64,000 nucleotides of DNA from Mesorhizobium helmanticense (GCF_003034915.1 NZ_PZJX01000043.1:102292-166291); one strand, 5' to 3'; counted from the stretch's first letter, positions 18,049-26,888 are shown. The notes: a model not told the origin generated them from the sequence alone. Program-made: numbers and translations.

Positions 18049-18645
18049 CTACCTCACCACCTTCACCACCGTCCTGTCCGACAGTAGCGGCAACAACCGC
18101 GCCATCGTGCGTGCCGTCACCGCCACGCAACCTTGCGTCGGCGTGAAATCGGCTCGTGCCAAATGGAAGAAGATGGCGCTGCCGCGCCCGCGTCGGCGCG
18201 GCGCGATGTTCCAGTCGAGCACCAGGCAGGCGTCATAGAGCCGGTCGGCGCGCCGCATCCGCTCATGGCTGGCGCCATAGGGGATCTTCACCGGGCGGTT
18301 GTAGTTGCGGTCGTCGGGCACTTCGCACCAGCCGAGGTCTGGCCCGATCGGCGCCATCGCCAGTCGGGTTTTGCGGCCCTCGGAAAAATGGTCTCCGCGA
18401 AAATATCCTGATAGGATCCGCATCGAGGCGAGCGGCGTGGCGCCGTCGCCTTCGCGCTTGCCGGCCGAGATGCCGCCGCGTCCCAGCGCGCATGGAAACA
18501 CCAGTCCGCCGGCCTGCAGGAGCCCTTGGGCAGCATTGCCGGGCCTGGCCCGCACGGTGAGCACGCGAACCCCTTTTGGCAAAAATGCGCCGGCTGCATT
18601 GCGCTGCCGTTTTTTCTTGTATGATCGTGTCACGGAACAAATCAC
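18049..18645 (-). CDS. L,D-transpeptidase (YkuD) family protein
   Basis: 198 aa; predicted peptidoglycan L,D-transpeptidase or related YkuD enzyme. The catalytic cluster is HLARADFTPTQGCVA near residues 163-177, with the nucleophilic Cys after T-x-G. It belongs to the short cytosolic-looking type: no clear signal peptide or membrane anchor is visible and the N-terminus is basic. The start is uncertain: GTG at 18645 or at 18633 both lack a good ribosome-binding site. It is divergent from the response regulator. Confidence 0.8.
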   Translation of the reverse strand: MICSVTRSYKKKRQRNAAGAFLPKGVRVLTVRARPGNAAQGLLQAGGLVFPCALGRGGISAGKREGDGATPLASMRILSGYFRGDHFSEGRKTRLAMAPIGPDLGWCEVPDDRNYNRPVKIPYGASHERMRRADRLYDACLVLDWNIAPRRRGRGSAIFFHLARADFTPTQGCVAVTARTMARLLPLLSDRTVVKVVR

Positions 18646-18729
18646 TGTGATCGGCTGTTGTGTCGGTCAACTTCAGCATAAACGGGGGGCGGTCAACTGA
18701 ATTTTCTTTTCAAAACAACGGATTGATCC

Positions 18730-19413
18730 ATGACCTCACGCACCATTCTGATCGTTGACGATGATGACGACCTGCGCGGCACACTCGTCGAACAATTGTC
18801 CCTCTACGAGGAATTCGATGTCCTGCAGGAAGCAAACGCCGCCAAAGGCGTCGCCGCGGCCCGCGGCGGCCTCATCGATCTGCTCATCATGGATGTCGGC
18901 CTGCCCGACATGGATGGCCGGGAGGCGGTGAAGATACTGCGCAAGGGCGGCTACAAGGCGCCGATCATCATGCTGACCGGGCACGACACCGATTCCGACA
19001 CGATTCTCGGTCTCGAAGCCGGCGCCAACGACTATGTGACCAAGCCGTTCCGCTTCGCCGTGCTTCTGGCCCGCATCCGCGCCCAGCTTCGCCAGCACGA
19101 GCAGAGCGAGGACGCCACCTTTTCGGTTGGTCCCTACACTTTCAAGCCAAGCCAGAAGCTTCTGATCGACCAGCGCGGCACCAAGGTGCGGCTGACCGAG
19201 AAGGAAGCCTCGATCATCAAATATCTCTACCGCGCCGACCAGAAGGTGGTGACGCGTGACGTGCTGCTCGAGGAAGTCTGGGGCTATAATTCCGGCGTCA
19301 CCACGCACACGTTGGAAACCCATGTCTACCGGTTGCGCCAGAAGATCGAGCGCGATCCTTCCAATGCGGAAATTCTTGTGACAGAAAGCGGCGGCTACAA
19401 GCTGGTTCCTTAA
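18730..19413 (+). CDS. OmpR-type response regulator, CenR/OtpR-like
   Basis: 227 aa. Receiver domain 1-120 with acidic pocket DDDDD at 10-14, phospho-acceptor D55 in LLIMDVGLPD, and the switch Lys in VTKPF; OmpR-type winged helix from about 130, with RLTEKEASIIKYL and HVYRLRQKIE. The sequence and the following cyclic-nucleotide-binding gene match the CenR (Brucella OtpR) class controlling the envelope in alphaproteobacteria. The assignment rests on recognition, not alignment. No sensor kinase gene is adjacent, which is normal for CenR. Confidence 0.87.
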   Translation: MTSRTILIVDDDDDLRGTLVEQLSLYEEFDVLQEANAAKGVAAARGGLIDLLIMDVGLPDMDGREAVKILRKGGYKAPIIMLTGHDTDSDTILGLEAGANDYVTKPFRFAVLLARIRAQLRQHEQSEDATFSVGPYTFKPSQKLLIDQRGTKVRLTEKEASIIKYLYRADQKVVTRDVLLEEVWGYNSGVTTHTLETHVYRLRQKIERDPSNAEILVTESGGYKLVP

Positions 19414-19491
19414 ACATTTCATCATCTATTAAGCGGTCGGGACGAGGACTGCGTTCCGGTACGATCCTGAAACTGGAGGAGGTTCCGGGTC

Positions 19492-19600
19492 GAGCTAGGG
19501 CAACTCCAGGAAAAGTGTGAAACGGTTTTCCGTCCGGAATTGCTCCGAAACAAAGAGATAGAGCGGTTCGGCGTTTCCGTGAAACGATGAACCGCTCTAG
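19492..19600. repeat. RIME-like intergenic mosaic element, copy 1
   Basis: Two adjacent imperfect hairpins: one around GGAAAAGTGTGAAACGG with outer arms AACTCC / GGAATTGCTC, and one with arms GAGCGGTTC (19561-19569) / GAACCGCTC (19589-19597). It ends in CTAG. The core AAAAGTGTGAA-CGG is shared with 38681-38783. It lies inside the probable cenR-CNB transcript. Confidence 0.75.
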
Positions 19601-19638
19601 AGGGAGGCGTCGGACTGTCGGTTCGGGGACATAGCTAG

Positions 19639-20094
19639 ATGGCGCTGGATGACGATATCCGCATCCTGTCCACCGTGAGGCTCTTCGAGGACTTTACGGA
19701 GGAACAATTGCGTCTGCTCGCCTTCGGCGCAGAAACCACCATGCTGCAGGCCGACCACAAGCTCTACCGCGAGGACGATGTGGCCGATTCCGCCTATATC
19801 GTGGTCAGCGGGCGTATCGTGCTCTATCGCGAGCAGAATGGCGATCGCGTGCCGATCGGCACGGCCGGCCCCGGCACGATTCTAAGCGAACTGGCGCTGA
19901 TCGCCGACACCAACCGGCTGACCAGCGCCTTCGCCGAAATCGATTCGGAAGTGCTGCGGCTCAGCCGCAAGATGTTCCGCCGTATCCTGGAGGAATATCC
20001 CGATATCGCGGTGCATCTGCACCAGCGCATCTCCGAGGATTTCCAGGCGATGATCCGCCGCATCGAGAAACTGGCAACGCGTTTCGACGGCTGA
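19639..20094 (+). CDS. cyclic nucleotide-binding domain protein
   Basis: 151 aa, a single Crp/PKA-R-type CNB beta-roll with no DNA-binding domain. The phosphate-binding cassette is visible as GTILSELALIADTNRLTS. In Brucella and rhizobia a protein of this kind (annotated as cAMP-dependent kinase regulatory subunit-like) follows the OtpR/CenR gene, as here, 225 bases downstream with a repeat between. Ligand and partner are unknown; it may integrate second-messenger input into envelope control. Convergent with xthA. Confidence 0.85.
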   Translation: MALDDDIRILSTVRLFEDFTEEQLRLLAFGAETTMLQADHKLYREDDVADSAYIVVSGRIVLYREQNGDRVPIGTAGPGTILSELALIADTNRLTSAFAEIDSEVLRLSRKMFRRILEEYPDIAVHLHQRISEDFQAMIRRIEKLATRFDG

Positions 20095-20113
20095 GCCGCG
20101 GCGGCAATCGGCA

Positions 20114-20920
20114 CTACTCTAAATCGAACCGCGCTATCACCGGCACATGGTCCGAGGGCCGGTCCCAGCCGCGCGCCAGCCGCAGGATCTCGTAGCCGGT
20201 AAAGTTCGGCACCAGGTTTGGCGACGACCAGACATGGTCCAGCCGCCGGCCGCGATCCGATGCTTCCCAATCCTGCGCGCGGTAGCTCCACCAAGTGTAG
20301 AGCTTCTGCTCATGCGGCACGTTGAGCCGCATCAGGTCGATCCAGTCGCCGGCCAGCCGCATCGCCTCGAAACTTTCCGTCTCGACCGGCGTGTGGCTGA
20401 CCACCTTCAGGAGCTGCTTGTGCGACCAGACATCGTGCTCGAGCGGCGCGATATTGAGATCCCCGACCAGGATCGACCCTGACACCTCGTCGTGCTCGGC
20501 GCGGATGGCGTTCATTTCGGCGACGAAATCCAGCTTGTGCCTGAACTTGCGGTTGATCTCCGGATCGGGCTCGTCGCCGCCGGCCGGGACATAGAAATTG
20601 TGCAGCAGGATCGCCTTGCCGCCCGCCCGCACCGTGACCGACAGATGCCGGCTGTCGTCGATCTCGCAGAAGCGCCGCTTTTCGACCACCTCGATCGGCC
20701 GGCGCGCCACGGTCGCCACGCCGTGATAGCCCTTCTGGCCGTGGAAGGCGATGTGCTCGTAGCCGAGCTTGCGGAAGGCCTTTTCGGGAAACAGCTCGTC
20801 GGGAACCTTCGTTTCCTGCAGGCAAAGCACATCCGGTGCCTGCTCCTGAACCAGGCGCTCGACGATCGGCATGCGCAGGCGGACGGAATTGATGTTCCAT
20901 GTGGCGACGGAAAAGGGCAT
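20114..20920 (-). CDS. xthA: exodeoxyribonuclease III
   Basis: Mg-dependent AP endonuclease / 3'-5' exonuclease of base-excision repair. 268 aa, with all family blocks: WNINSVRLR (8-16), LCLQETKV with the metal Glu, GDLNIAPLEHD with the catalytic Asp/Asn, and the terminal SDHVPV. The N-terminus MPFSVATWNINS is canonical. Its promoter region (20921-20978) lies beyond the lolA terminator. Confidence 0.96.
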   Translation of the reverse strand: MPFSVATWNINSVRLRMPIVERLVQEQAPDVLCLQETKVPDELFPEKAFRKLGYEHIAFHGQKGYHGVATVARRPIEVVEKRRFCEIDDSRHLSVTVRAGGKAILLHNFYVPAGGDEPDPEINRKFRHKLDFVAEMNAIRAEHDEVSGSILVGDLNIAPLEHDVWSHKQLLKVVSHTPVETESFEAMRLAGDWIDLMRLNVPHEQKLYTWWSYRAQDWEASDRGRRLDHVWSSPNLVPNFTGYEILRLARGWDRPSDHVPVIARFDLE

Positions 20921-20965
20921 GCGCAGGATCCAGCGGGCGACGCCGGAACCTGCCAGCCGCAGGCC

Positions 20966-21004
20966 TCAAAAACAAGCTGAGCCGCGCCCTGCGGGGCGCG
21001 GCTC
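20966..21004 (-). terminator. rho-independent terminator of lolA
   Basis: Read on the minus strand, an 11-bp GC stem GAGCCGCGCCC / GGGCGCGGCTC (21004-20994 with 20989-20979) with a 4-base loop, then AGCTTGTTTTTG. It lies 28 bases after the lolA stop. Confidence 0.85.
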
Positions 21005-21031
21005 GCTTCTATCCACAGCTATCGAGATGGT

Positions 21032-21697
21032 TTAGCGCGACTTGGTGTTGAGCTCGCGATTGGCGGTGTAGTCGATGGCGAAGGTGTCGGGAGCGAAGTT
21101 GACGCCTTCCTTGACGTTGAAGATCATCACCGTCGTGTCCTTGCCTTGCGCGTCGGTGATGGTCCACTGGCGCAATTCGTAGGATTTCGGATCGAACATC
21201 ATGGTGATCTTCGAATTGCCGAACACCGATTTGTCGGCGAGCTGAATGGTCGTCAGGTCGTTCTCTTCCTTGACGCTTTTGACGCGGCCGCCGGAGAGAT
21301 CGATCCTGTTGTCGAGCAGCAGCTTGAGCGGCGTCTTCGACAGCGGGTAGAGGTCGGACGTCTTCAGCCTCTTGTTGAGGATGACCACCGATTGGCCGTC
21401 GGAAATCACCCTGAAATTCGACGCTCCGTCATAGTTGAAACGAATCTTGCCCGGCCGTTCCAGGAAGAACTTGCCGCCGGTCTGTTCGCCCTTGGGCCCG
21501 AACTGGACGAACTCGCCGCTCATCGATTTGACGGAGGAGAAGTGGTCGGCGATCTTCTGCGCCGTCTGTGGCACCGCCGCTTGCGCCGAGGCCAGCAACT
21601 GGAATCCGGGCACGACATTGACGGCCGCGGCGCCGGCGAGCACCAGGCCGAAACCAAGCAGCTGGCGGCGGTTTGGGGCGAAAGATGAGTTGTTCAT
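21032..21697 (-). CDS. lolA: outer-membrane lipoprotein carrier protein
   Basis: Periplasmic chaperone that carries lipoproteins from LolCDE to the outer membrane. 221 aa. Long signal peptide with twin arginines in NRRQLLGFGLVLAG (9-22), which resembles a Tat signal; cleavage probably after AQA near residue 39. The mature LolA body has MSGEFVQFGPKGEQ, GKFFLERPGKIRFNY and LYPLSKTPLKLLL. ATG 21697 is preferred because GAGAG is correctly spaced; the upstream GTG (21706) is not. It follows ftsK by 149 bases. Confidence 0.92.
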   Translation of the reverse strand: MNNSSFAPNRRQLLGFGLVLAGAAAVNVVPGFQLLASAQAAVPQTAQKIADHFSSVKSMSGEFVQFGPKGEQTGGKFFLERPGKIRFNYDGASNFRVISDGQSVVILNKRLKTSDLYPLSKTPLKLLLDNRIDLSGGRVKSVKEENDLTTIQLADKSVFGNSKITMMFDPKSYELRQWTITDAQGKDTTVMIFNVKEGVNFAPDTFAIDYTANRELNTKSR

Positions 21698-21846
21698 GCC
21701 GGTCACTCTCTTGTGGTTCGTCTATTATCGTAGTCTCTGGGCCCCCAGTTGGGCTTAAGTTTGGCGGATCGATCAGGCTCAGCCTATCAACGCACCGCAA
21801 GGTCCGAAGGTTGCCGGCCGGCGGTCTATTGCACCGCCCCGGCCAA

Positions 21847-24504
21847 TCAGAACTTGTCGTCCTCCGTTGGCACCAGGATCTCGCGCTTTCCGGCGTGGTT
21901 GGCCGGGCCGACAATGCCTTCCTTCTCCATCTTCTCGATGATCGAGGCGGCGCGGTTGTAGCCGATGCCGAGCCGGCGCTGGATGTAGCTGGTCGAGGCC
22001 TTGCCGTCGCGCAGCACCACCGCGACCGCCTGGTCGTAGGGATCGTCGGAATCCTCGAAATTGCCGCCGCCACCGCCGCCAGATCCGCCCTTGCCCGACG
22101 GTTCGTCGTCGTCCTCGTCGTCGTCCTCGGTGATGGCGTCGAGATATTCCGGCACGCCCTGCAGCTTCAGATGCGCGACGATCTTCTCGACCTCGTCGTC
22201 GGACACGAAGGGGCCGTGCACGCGCTGGATGCGGCCGCCGCCGGCCATGTAGAGCATGTCGCCCATGCCGAGCAGTTGCTCTGCGCCCTGCTCGCCGAGG
22301 ATGGTGCGGCTGTCGATCTTCGACGTCACCTGGAAGGAGATGCGGGTCGGGAAATTGGCCTTGATCGTGCCGGTGATGACGTCGACGGAAGGGCGCTGCG
22401 TCGCCATGATGACATGGATGCCGGCGGCGCGCGCCATCTGCGCCAGGCGTTGCACGGCGCCTTCGATGTCCTTGCCGGCGACCATCATCAGGTCGGCCAT
22501 CTCGTCGATGATGACCACGATATAGGGCATCGGCTCGAGATCGAGGTTTTCCGTTTCGTAGATCGCCTCGCCGGTCTGCCGGTCGAAGCCGGTCTGCACC
22601 GTGCGCGAGATCTTCTCGCCTTTCTTGTCGGCTTGGCTGACGCGGGCGTTGAAGCCGTCGATGTTGCGCACGCCGACCTTCGACATCTTGCGGTAGCGAT
22701 CCTCCATCTCGCGCACCGTCCATTTCAGCGCCACCACCGCCTTCTTCGGGTCGGTGACGACGGGCGTCAAAAGATGCGGGATGCCGTCATAGACCGAGAG
22801 TTCCAGCATTTTCGGATCGATCATGATCAGCCGGCAGTCCTGCGGCGTCAGCCGGTAGAGCAGCGAGAGAATCATGGTGTTGATGGCGACCGACTTGCCC
22901 GAGCCGGTGGTGCCGGCGACCAGCACATGCGGCATCTTGGCAATGTCGACGATGACCGCCTCGCCATTGATGGTCTTGCCGAGCGCCAGCGCCAGCTTGG
23001 CCTTGGTCGTCTCGAAATCGCGGCTGGCCATGATCTCCCTGAGATAGACGGTCTCGCGCTTGGCGTTCGGCAGTTCGATACCGATGGCGTTGCGGCCGGG
23101 CACCACGGCGACGCGGCAGGCGATCGCGCTCATCGAGCGGGCGATGTCGTCGGACAGGCCTATGACCCGCGACGATTTGATGCCTGGCGCCGGCTCGAGC
23201 TCGTAGAGCGTGACCACCGGACCCGGGCGCACGGCAATGATCTCGCCCTTGACGCCGAAATCCTCCAGCACGCCTTCGAGCAGGCGCGCATTCTGCTCCA
23301 ACGCATCCTTGGACAGGCTGGCGTCGCGCACCACATTCTTGGGCTCGGACAGGAAATGCAGCGACGGCATCTCGAACGTGTCCGAGCCGATCAGCGAGGT
23401 CTGCGCCTCGCGCTGGACGCGGGCGCCCGGAGCCGGGCGCGGCGCCGGCGCTTCGACTCGCGTCGCCGCGTCGGAGCGGAAGTTCTGCACCTTCGCATTG
23501 GGCGCGGCGCGGCGCTGGCCCGTCGGTTCCGGCGCAAAGTCCATATCGTCGTCATCGTCGAAGACATCGGCATCATCGGGGTCGAGCGAGGCGCTGCGGT
23601 CGTTGACCATGGCGGCGAAGAATTCCGGTTCGACGCGGGCGCGGCCATCCGGGCTCATTCGCGCCTCGGCGAACTCGGCCGACTCGACCCGCTCGGCGGC
23701 ACGCCGCCAGGCGCTGGGACGCGGTTCCATCTCGGGTTCGAAATCGTCATGCTCGCGGCGCCGTGCGGCGCGGCGGCGAAGATAGCCACGAAACGACAGC
23801 CACCAATGGGTGATGGCGCCAAGCGCCAGTATGCCTTCGTCGTCCTCGTCCTCGTCATCGTCGAAGAGCAGCTCGTCCTCGCGCGCATCGGGCGCGGCCG
23901 GCTCATCTTCCATCACGGCAAAGCCGTTCTTGCGGGCAATCAGCGCCGAACCATAGGCAAACAGCCATAGCGCCGGCGCGGCCAGAATCACGGCGATCAC
24001 ACTGGCGATGAGGCCGGTCGGATAACCGCCGATGAGCAGGCCGGGGATATGGAGCACCATGTCGCCGAACACGCCGCCGAGGCCGGTTGGCAGCGGCCAG
24101 GTCTTGGGCGGCACCACGCAGCCGGCGATCGCGGCGGCAGTGAGCGCGAAGCCGAACCAGGCAAGCCCGCGCTTCGGCAGCCGGTCGACGCCGCGCGCCG
24201 AAAACAGCAGAAATCCCCAGATCACCGCCGGCACCAGGGCCGCCACGGCGGCGAGCCCGAAGAACTGCATGGCAATGTCGGAAAAGACAGCGCCGGCATA
24301 GCCCATGGCGTTGGTGACGATGTTGCCGGTGGCGTGGGAGAAGCTCGGATCGGCGACGTTCCAGGTGGCGAGGCTGGCGACGCCGAAGGCGACCAGCGCA
24401 AACAGGCCGGCGCCGACCAGCCGGCCGACCTGGCGCCGCGCGAACGCCCGGATGCCCTGCCCTGTATCGGCCAGCGCGAGCGGTGCTGAAGCCCCTGAAC
24501 GCAT
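21847..24504 (-). CDS. ftsK: DNA translocase FtsK
   Basis: Septal DNA pump that clears the terminus and activates XerCD. 885 aa: four N-terminal membrane helices (about 30-190), a charged linker rich in Asp/Glu/Pro (about 200-400), then the RecA-like motor with Walker A GTTGSGKS near residue 530 and Walker B VVIIDEMADL, and a C-terminal winged-helix gamma domain (RRLGIGYNRAASIIEKMEKE) that reads KOPS. A glycine/acidic linker (DDDEDDDEPSGKGGSGGGG) precedes gamma. XerC lies in the same window, at 49 kb. Confidence 0.96.
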   Translation of the reverse strand: MRSGASAPLALADTGQGIRAFARRQVGRLVGAGLFALVAFGVASLATWNVADPSFSHATGNIVTNAMGYAGAVFSDIAMQFFGLAAVAALVPAVIWGFLLFSARGVDRLPKRGLAWFGFALTAAAIAGCVVPPKTWPLPTGLGGVFGDMVLHIPGLLIGGYPTGLIASVIAVILAAPALWLFAYGSALIARKNGFAVMEDEPAAPDAREDELLFDDDEDEDDEGILALGAITHWWLSFRGYLRRRAARRREHDDFEPEMEPRPSAWRRAAERVESAEFAEARMSPDGRARVEPEFFAAMVNDRSASLDPDDADVFDDDDDMDFAPEPTGQRRAAPNAKVQNFRSDAATRVEAPAPRPAPGARVQREAQTSLIGSDTFEMPSLHFLSEPKNVVRDASLSKDALEQNARLLEGVLEDFGVKGEIIAVRPGPVVTLYELEPAPGIKSSRVIGLSDDIARSMSAIACRVAVVPGRNAIGIELPNAKRETVYLREIMASRDFETTKAKLALALGKTINGEAVIVDIAKMPHVLVAGTTGSGKSVAINTMILSLLYRLTPQDCRLIMIDPKMLELSVYDGIPHLLTPVVTDPKKAVVALKWTVREMEDRYRKMSKVGVRNIDGFNARVSQADKKGEKISRTVQTGFDRQTGEAIYETENLDLEPMPYIVVIIDEMADLMMVAGKDIEGAVQRLAQMARAAGIHVIMATQRPSVDVITGTIKANFPTRISFQVTSKIDSRTILGEQGAEQLLGMGDMLYMAGGGRIQRVHGPFVSDDEVEKIVAHLKLQGVPEYLDAITEDDDEDDDEPSGKGGSGGGGGGNFEDSDDPYDQAVAVVLRDGKASTSYIQRRLGIGYNRAASIIEKMEKEGIVGPANHAGKREILVPTEDDKF

Positions 24505-24879
24505 GCTCTTCCCCGTCTGTCATTGCCCGGCCCGAGCGCATGACGCACTCCGGCAGATTCGGACACCAGAGTATCGGCGGGAAGGTTAAAGCCGCATTAA
24601 CTATAAGAGGTTGAGAGCGCTATCGCTTGTCACCGGCGGTTGAGCGGCACATTGCACGAGGTGCCCGGTGAAACAAGAAAGCCTCGCGAGCCAGAGCCAG
24701 CGAGGCCTTATCTTGACCGGGCGAAAGTGGGATTTCGCCCGCAGATCGATCCGGGGGGTGGATCGCGATGGGTTCTACCAGCAAGCGCAGCGAGCGCGGA
24801 ATCACGATCGCTTGAGTCGTCTGTGAACCGGCGACACCGGCAGACCCACATGGCGGGCACTGGCCCGCCATCGGCGCAC
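24505..24879 (-). ncRNA. candidate structured small RNA upstream of ftsK
   Basis: No convincing protein frame. The minus strand holds several strong hairpins in 100 bases: CGATCC-loop-GGATCG with a C-rich loop ACCCCCC (24747-24765), a perfect 9-bp stem CGGGCGAAA / TTTCGCCCG (24718-24741), and a terminator-like stem GCCTCGC / GCGAGGC (24681-24706) followed on the minus strand by TTTCTTGTTT (24680-24671). A transcript starting after the amtB terminator and ending near 24671 would be about 100-200 nt. The rest (24505-24670) is the ftsK promoter region. Identity unknown; boundaries are approximate. Confidence 0.35.
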
Positions 24880-24912
24880 AAAAAAAAGAGGCCCGGAAAA
24901 TCTCCGGGCCTC
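24880..24912 (-). terminator. rho-independent terminator of amtB
   Basis: On the minus strand a perfect 10-bp stem GAGGCCCGGA / TCCGGGCCTC (24912-24903 with 24897-24888), 5-base loop, then eight T (24887-24880). About 77 bases after the amtB stop. Confidence 0.93.
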
Positions 24913-24989
24913 AAGGCGTGAGCCCCTTACGGGAGCGTCACGACGGGATGGGAGGATGCGGGGGCGACCGAGGCCGCCCCTAACAGGGC

Positions 24990-26420
24990 TTACGGATGGT
25001 AGGCCGCTTCGCCGTGCGAGGTGAGGTCGAGACCTTCGCGCTCGGCATCGGCCGTCGGGCGCAGGCCGACGATCATGTCGACGATCTTGTAGAGGATGGC
25101 GCTGCCGATGCCCGACCAGAGCACGGTTACCAGCACACCCTTGAACTGCGCCCACAACTGGGTGGCGGTGCCGGCATAGCCGGCGGCGAAGTCGGCCGTC
25201 GAATAATCGACGATGCCGGCGCCGCCGAGAGCGGGATTGACCAGGATGCCGGTGCCGAGCGCGCCGATGATGCCGCCGACGCAGTGGATGCCGAAGACAT
25301 CGAGGCTGTCGTCATAGCCGAACTTGTTCTTCACCACCGAGACGAAGAAGTAGCAGACGCAGGTGGCGACGATACCGAGCACGATGGCGCCCATCGGTCC
25401 GGCAAAGCCGGCGGCGGGCGTGACGGCGACGAGGCCGGTGACGGCGCCCGAAACGGCGCCAAGCATGGACGCCTTGCCGCGCAGCACTGTTTCAAGCACG
25501 ATCCAGGTCAATGCCGCCGCCGCCGTGGCGACGAAGGTGTTGGCCATGGCCAGCACCGCATAGGCGTTCGCCTCGAGGTTCGAACCGGCGTTGAAGCCGA
25601 ACCAACCGACCCACAGCAGCGAGGCGCCGACCATGGTCAGCGTCATCGAGTGCGGCGCCATGACGTCCTTCTGGTAGCCGATGCGCTTGCCGATCATCAG
25701 CGCGCCGACAAGGCCGGCGATGCCCGCATTGATGTGAACCACGGTGCCGCCGGCGAAGTCGATGGCGCCGAAGCTGAAGATGAGCCCGGTCGGGTCGCTA
25801 TAAGCGCTCGGGCCGCCCCAGAACCAGACCATGTGCGCGATCGGGAAATAGACGAAGGTGACCCACAGGATGGTGAAAAGGATCACGGCGGAGAACTTGA
25901 TGCGTTCGGCGAAGGCGCCGACGATCAGGGCAGGCGTGATACAGGCGAAGGTCATCTGGAAAAGGACGAACACCAGTTCCGGAATGGCGACGCCCTTGGT
26001 GAAGGTTTCCGACAGCGTCGTCACGTCGACGCCGGAAAGAAACATCTTGGAGAGGCCGCCGACGAAGGCATTGCCGGGCGTGAAGGCAAGGCTATAGCCG
26101 TAGAACACCCAGATGATCATGACCACGCAGGTGATGGTGAAGACCTGCATCAGCACCGACAGCATGTTCTTGGTGCGAACCAGGCCGCCATAGAACAGCG
26201 CAAGGCCGGGAACGGTCATCAACAGCACCAGCACTGTGGAAACCAACATCCACGTCGTGTCGCCCTTGTCGACAGTGAAAGCCGGCGCCGCCGCTGGCGC
26301 GGCGGCTGCGGGAGCAGTTGCTTCCTGCGCGAAGGCGGCAACCGTGCCCAGCGCCGCGAGCGTGGCCGCGCCCAGCAGCGCGGTGCGCGCCGCTGATTTC
26401 AAGGTGGAAGAAATATTCAT
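24990..26420 (-). CDS. amtB: ammonium transporter
   Basis: Inner-membrane Amt/Rh channel for ammonium uptake. 476 aa: cleavable signal peptide (to about AFA, 28), an Ala/Pro-rich spacer, then 11 membrane helices. The twin-histidine pore residues are in IAHMVWFWGG and FGIHCVGG; the GAFAERIKFSA signature is present. ATG 26420 is chosen because GGAG (26427-26430) is 6 bases upstream; MESS at 26432 would overlap that site. It follows glnK by about 29 bases and shares its sigma-54-like promoter. The C-terminal tail (TADAEREGLD) is the GlnK-binding element. Confidence 0.95.
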   Translation of the reverse strand: MNISSTLKSAARTALLGAATLAALGTVAAFAQEATAPAAAAPAAAPAFTVDKGDTTWMLVSTVLVLLMTVPGLALFYGGLVRTKNMLSVLMQVFTITCVVMIIWVFYGYSLAFTPGNAFVGGLSKMFLSGVDVTTLSETFTKGVAIPELVFVLFQMTFACITPALIVGAFAERIKFSAVILFTILWVTFVYFPIAHMVWFWGGPSAYSDPTGLIFSFGAIDFAGGTVVHINAGIAGLVGALMIGKRIGYQKDVMAPHSMTLTMVGASLLWVGWFGFNAGSNLEANAYAVLAMANTFVATAAAALTWIVLETVLRGKASMLGAVSGAVTGLVAVTPAAGFAGPMGAIVLGIVATCVCYFFVSVVKNKFGYDDSLDVFGIHCVGGIIGALGTGILVNPALGGAGIVDYSTADFAAGYAGTATQLWAQFKGVLVTVLWSGIGSAILYKIVDMIVGLRPTADAEREGLDLTSHGEAAYHP

Positions 26421-26449
26421 TGAACTCTCCATTGGAATACGTGCGCGGC

Positions 26450-26788
26450 TCAAAGCGCGTCGGTGTCTGTTTCGCCCGTGCGAATGCGCACGGCCTGGTC
26501 GATGCCGAAGACGAAGATCTTGCCGTCGCCGATCTGTCCGGTCTTGGCCGCGGCGGTGATGGCTTCGACGGCCTTGTCGACCATGTCGCCGCCCACCGCG
26601 ACCTCGATCTTGATCTTCGGCAGGAAGCTGACTGCGTATTCCGCCCCGCGATAGATTTCAGTGTGTCCCTTCTGACGCCCGTAGCCTTTGACTTCGGTGA
26701 CGGTCAGGCCCTGGATGCCGACTGCGGTGAGCGCTTCGCGCACCTCGTCGAGCTTGAACGGCTTGATGATTGCCATCACGATTTTCAT
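26450..26788 (-). CDS. glnK: nitrogen regulatory protein P-II (GlnK)
   Basis: 112 aa trimeric PII signal protein that senses 2-oxoglutarate, ATP/ADP and glutamine and plugs AmtB. The uridylylated Tyr51 is in the T-loop GHTEIYRGAEY; the C-terminal GDGKIFVFGIDQAVRIRTGE B/C loops are intact. First gene of glnK-amtB; preceded by the sigma-54-like promoter at 26873-26888. Confidence 0.97.
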   Translation of the reverse strand: MKIVMAIIKPFKLDEVREALTAVGIQGLTVTEVKGYGRQKGHTEIYRGAEYAVSFLPKIKIEVAVGGDMVDKAVEAITAAAKTGQIGDGKIFVFGIDQAVRIRTGETDTDAL

Positions 26789-26872
26789 AAGGTTTCACCC
26801 TTTGCTGTTGCGGGTCCCCCGCGTTTGCACGACTTCGCCGATCCCATGAGAGCCGGAGAGTACCCACGAGGA

Positions 26873-26888
26873 TTCAAGCTCCGTGCCA
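26873..26888 (-). promoter_or_regulatory. sigma-54 (RpoN) -24/-12 promoter of glnK-amtB
   Basis: Minus strand: TGGCAC (26888-26883), 5-base spacer GGAGC, TTGAA (26877-26873). Consensus is TGGCAC-N5-TTGCW, so only the C of the -12 GC differs. A start site near 26861 would give a leader of about 73 bases before glnK. Fits NtrC/RpoN control under nitrogen limitation; no clear NtrC box was identified. Confidence 0.75.

Noticed and set aside
21673..23970. 765-codon plus-strand frame opposite ftsK
   Set aside because: Antisense shadow of the well-supported ftsK gene; low-complexity His/Arg/Asp product, no ribosome-binding site.
26789..26872. Riboswitch or attenuator in the glnK leader
   Set aside because: No convincing conserved structure; the gap is explained by the sigma-54-like promoter and its leader.
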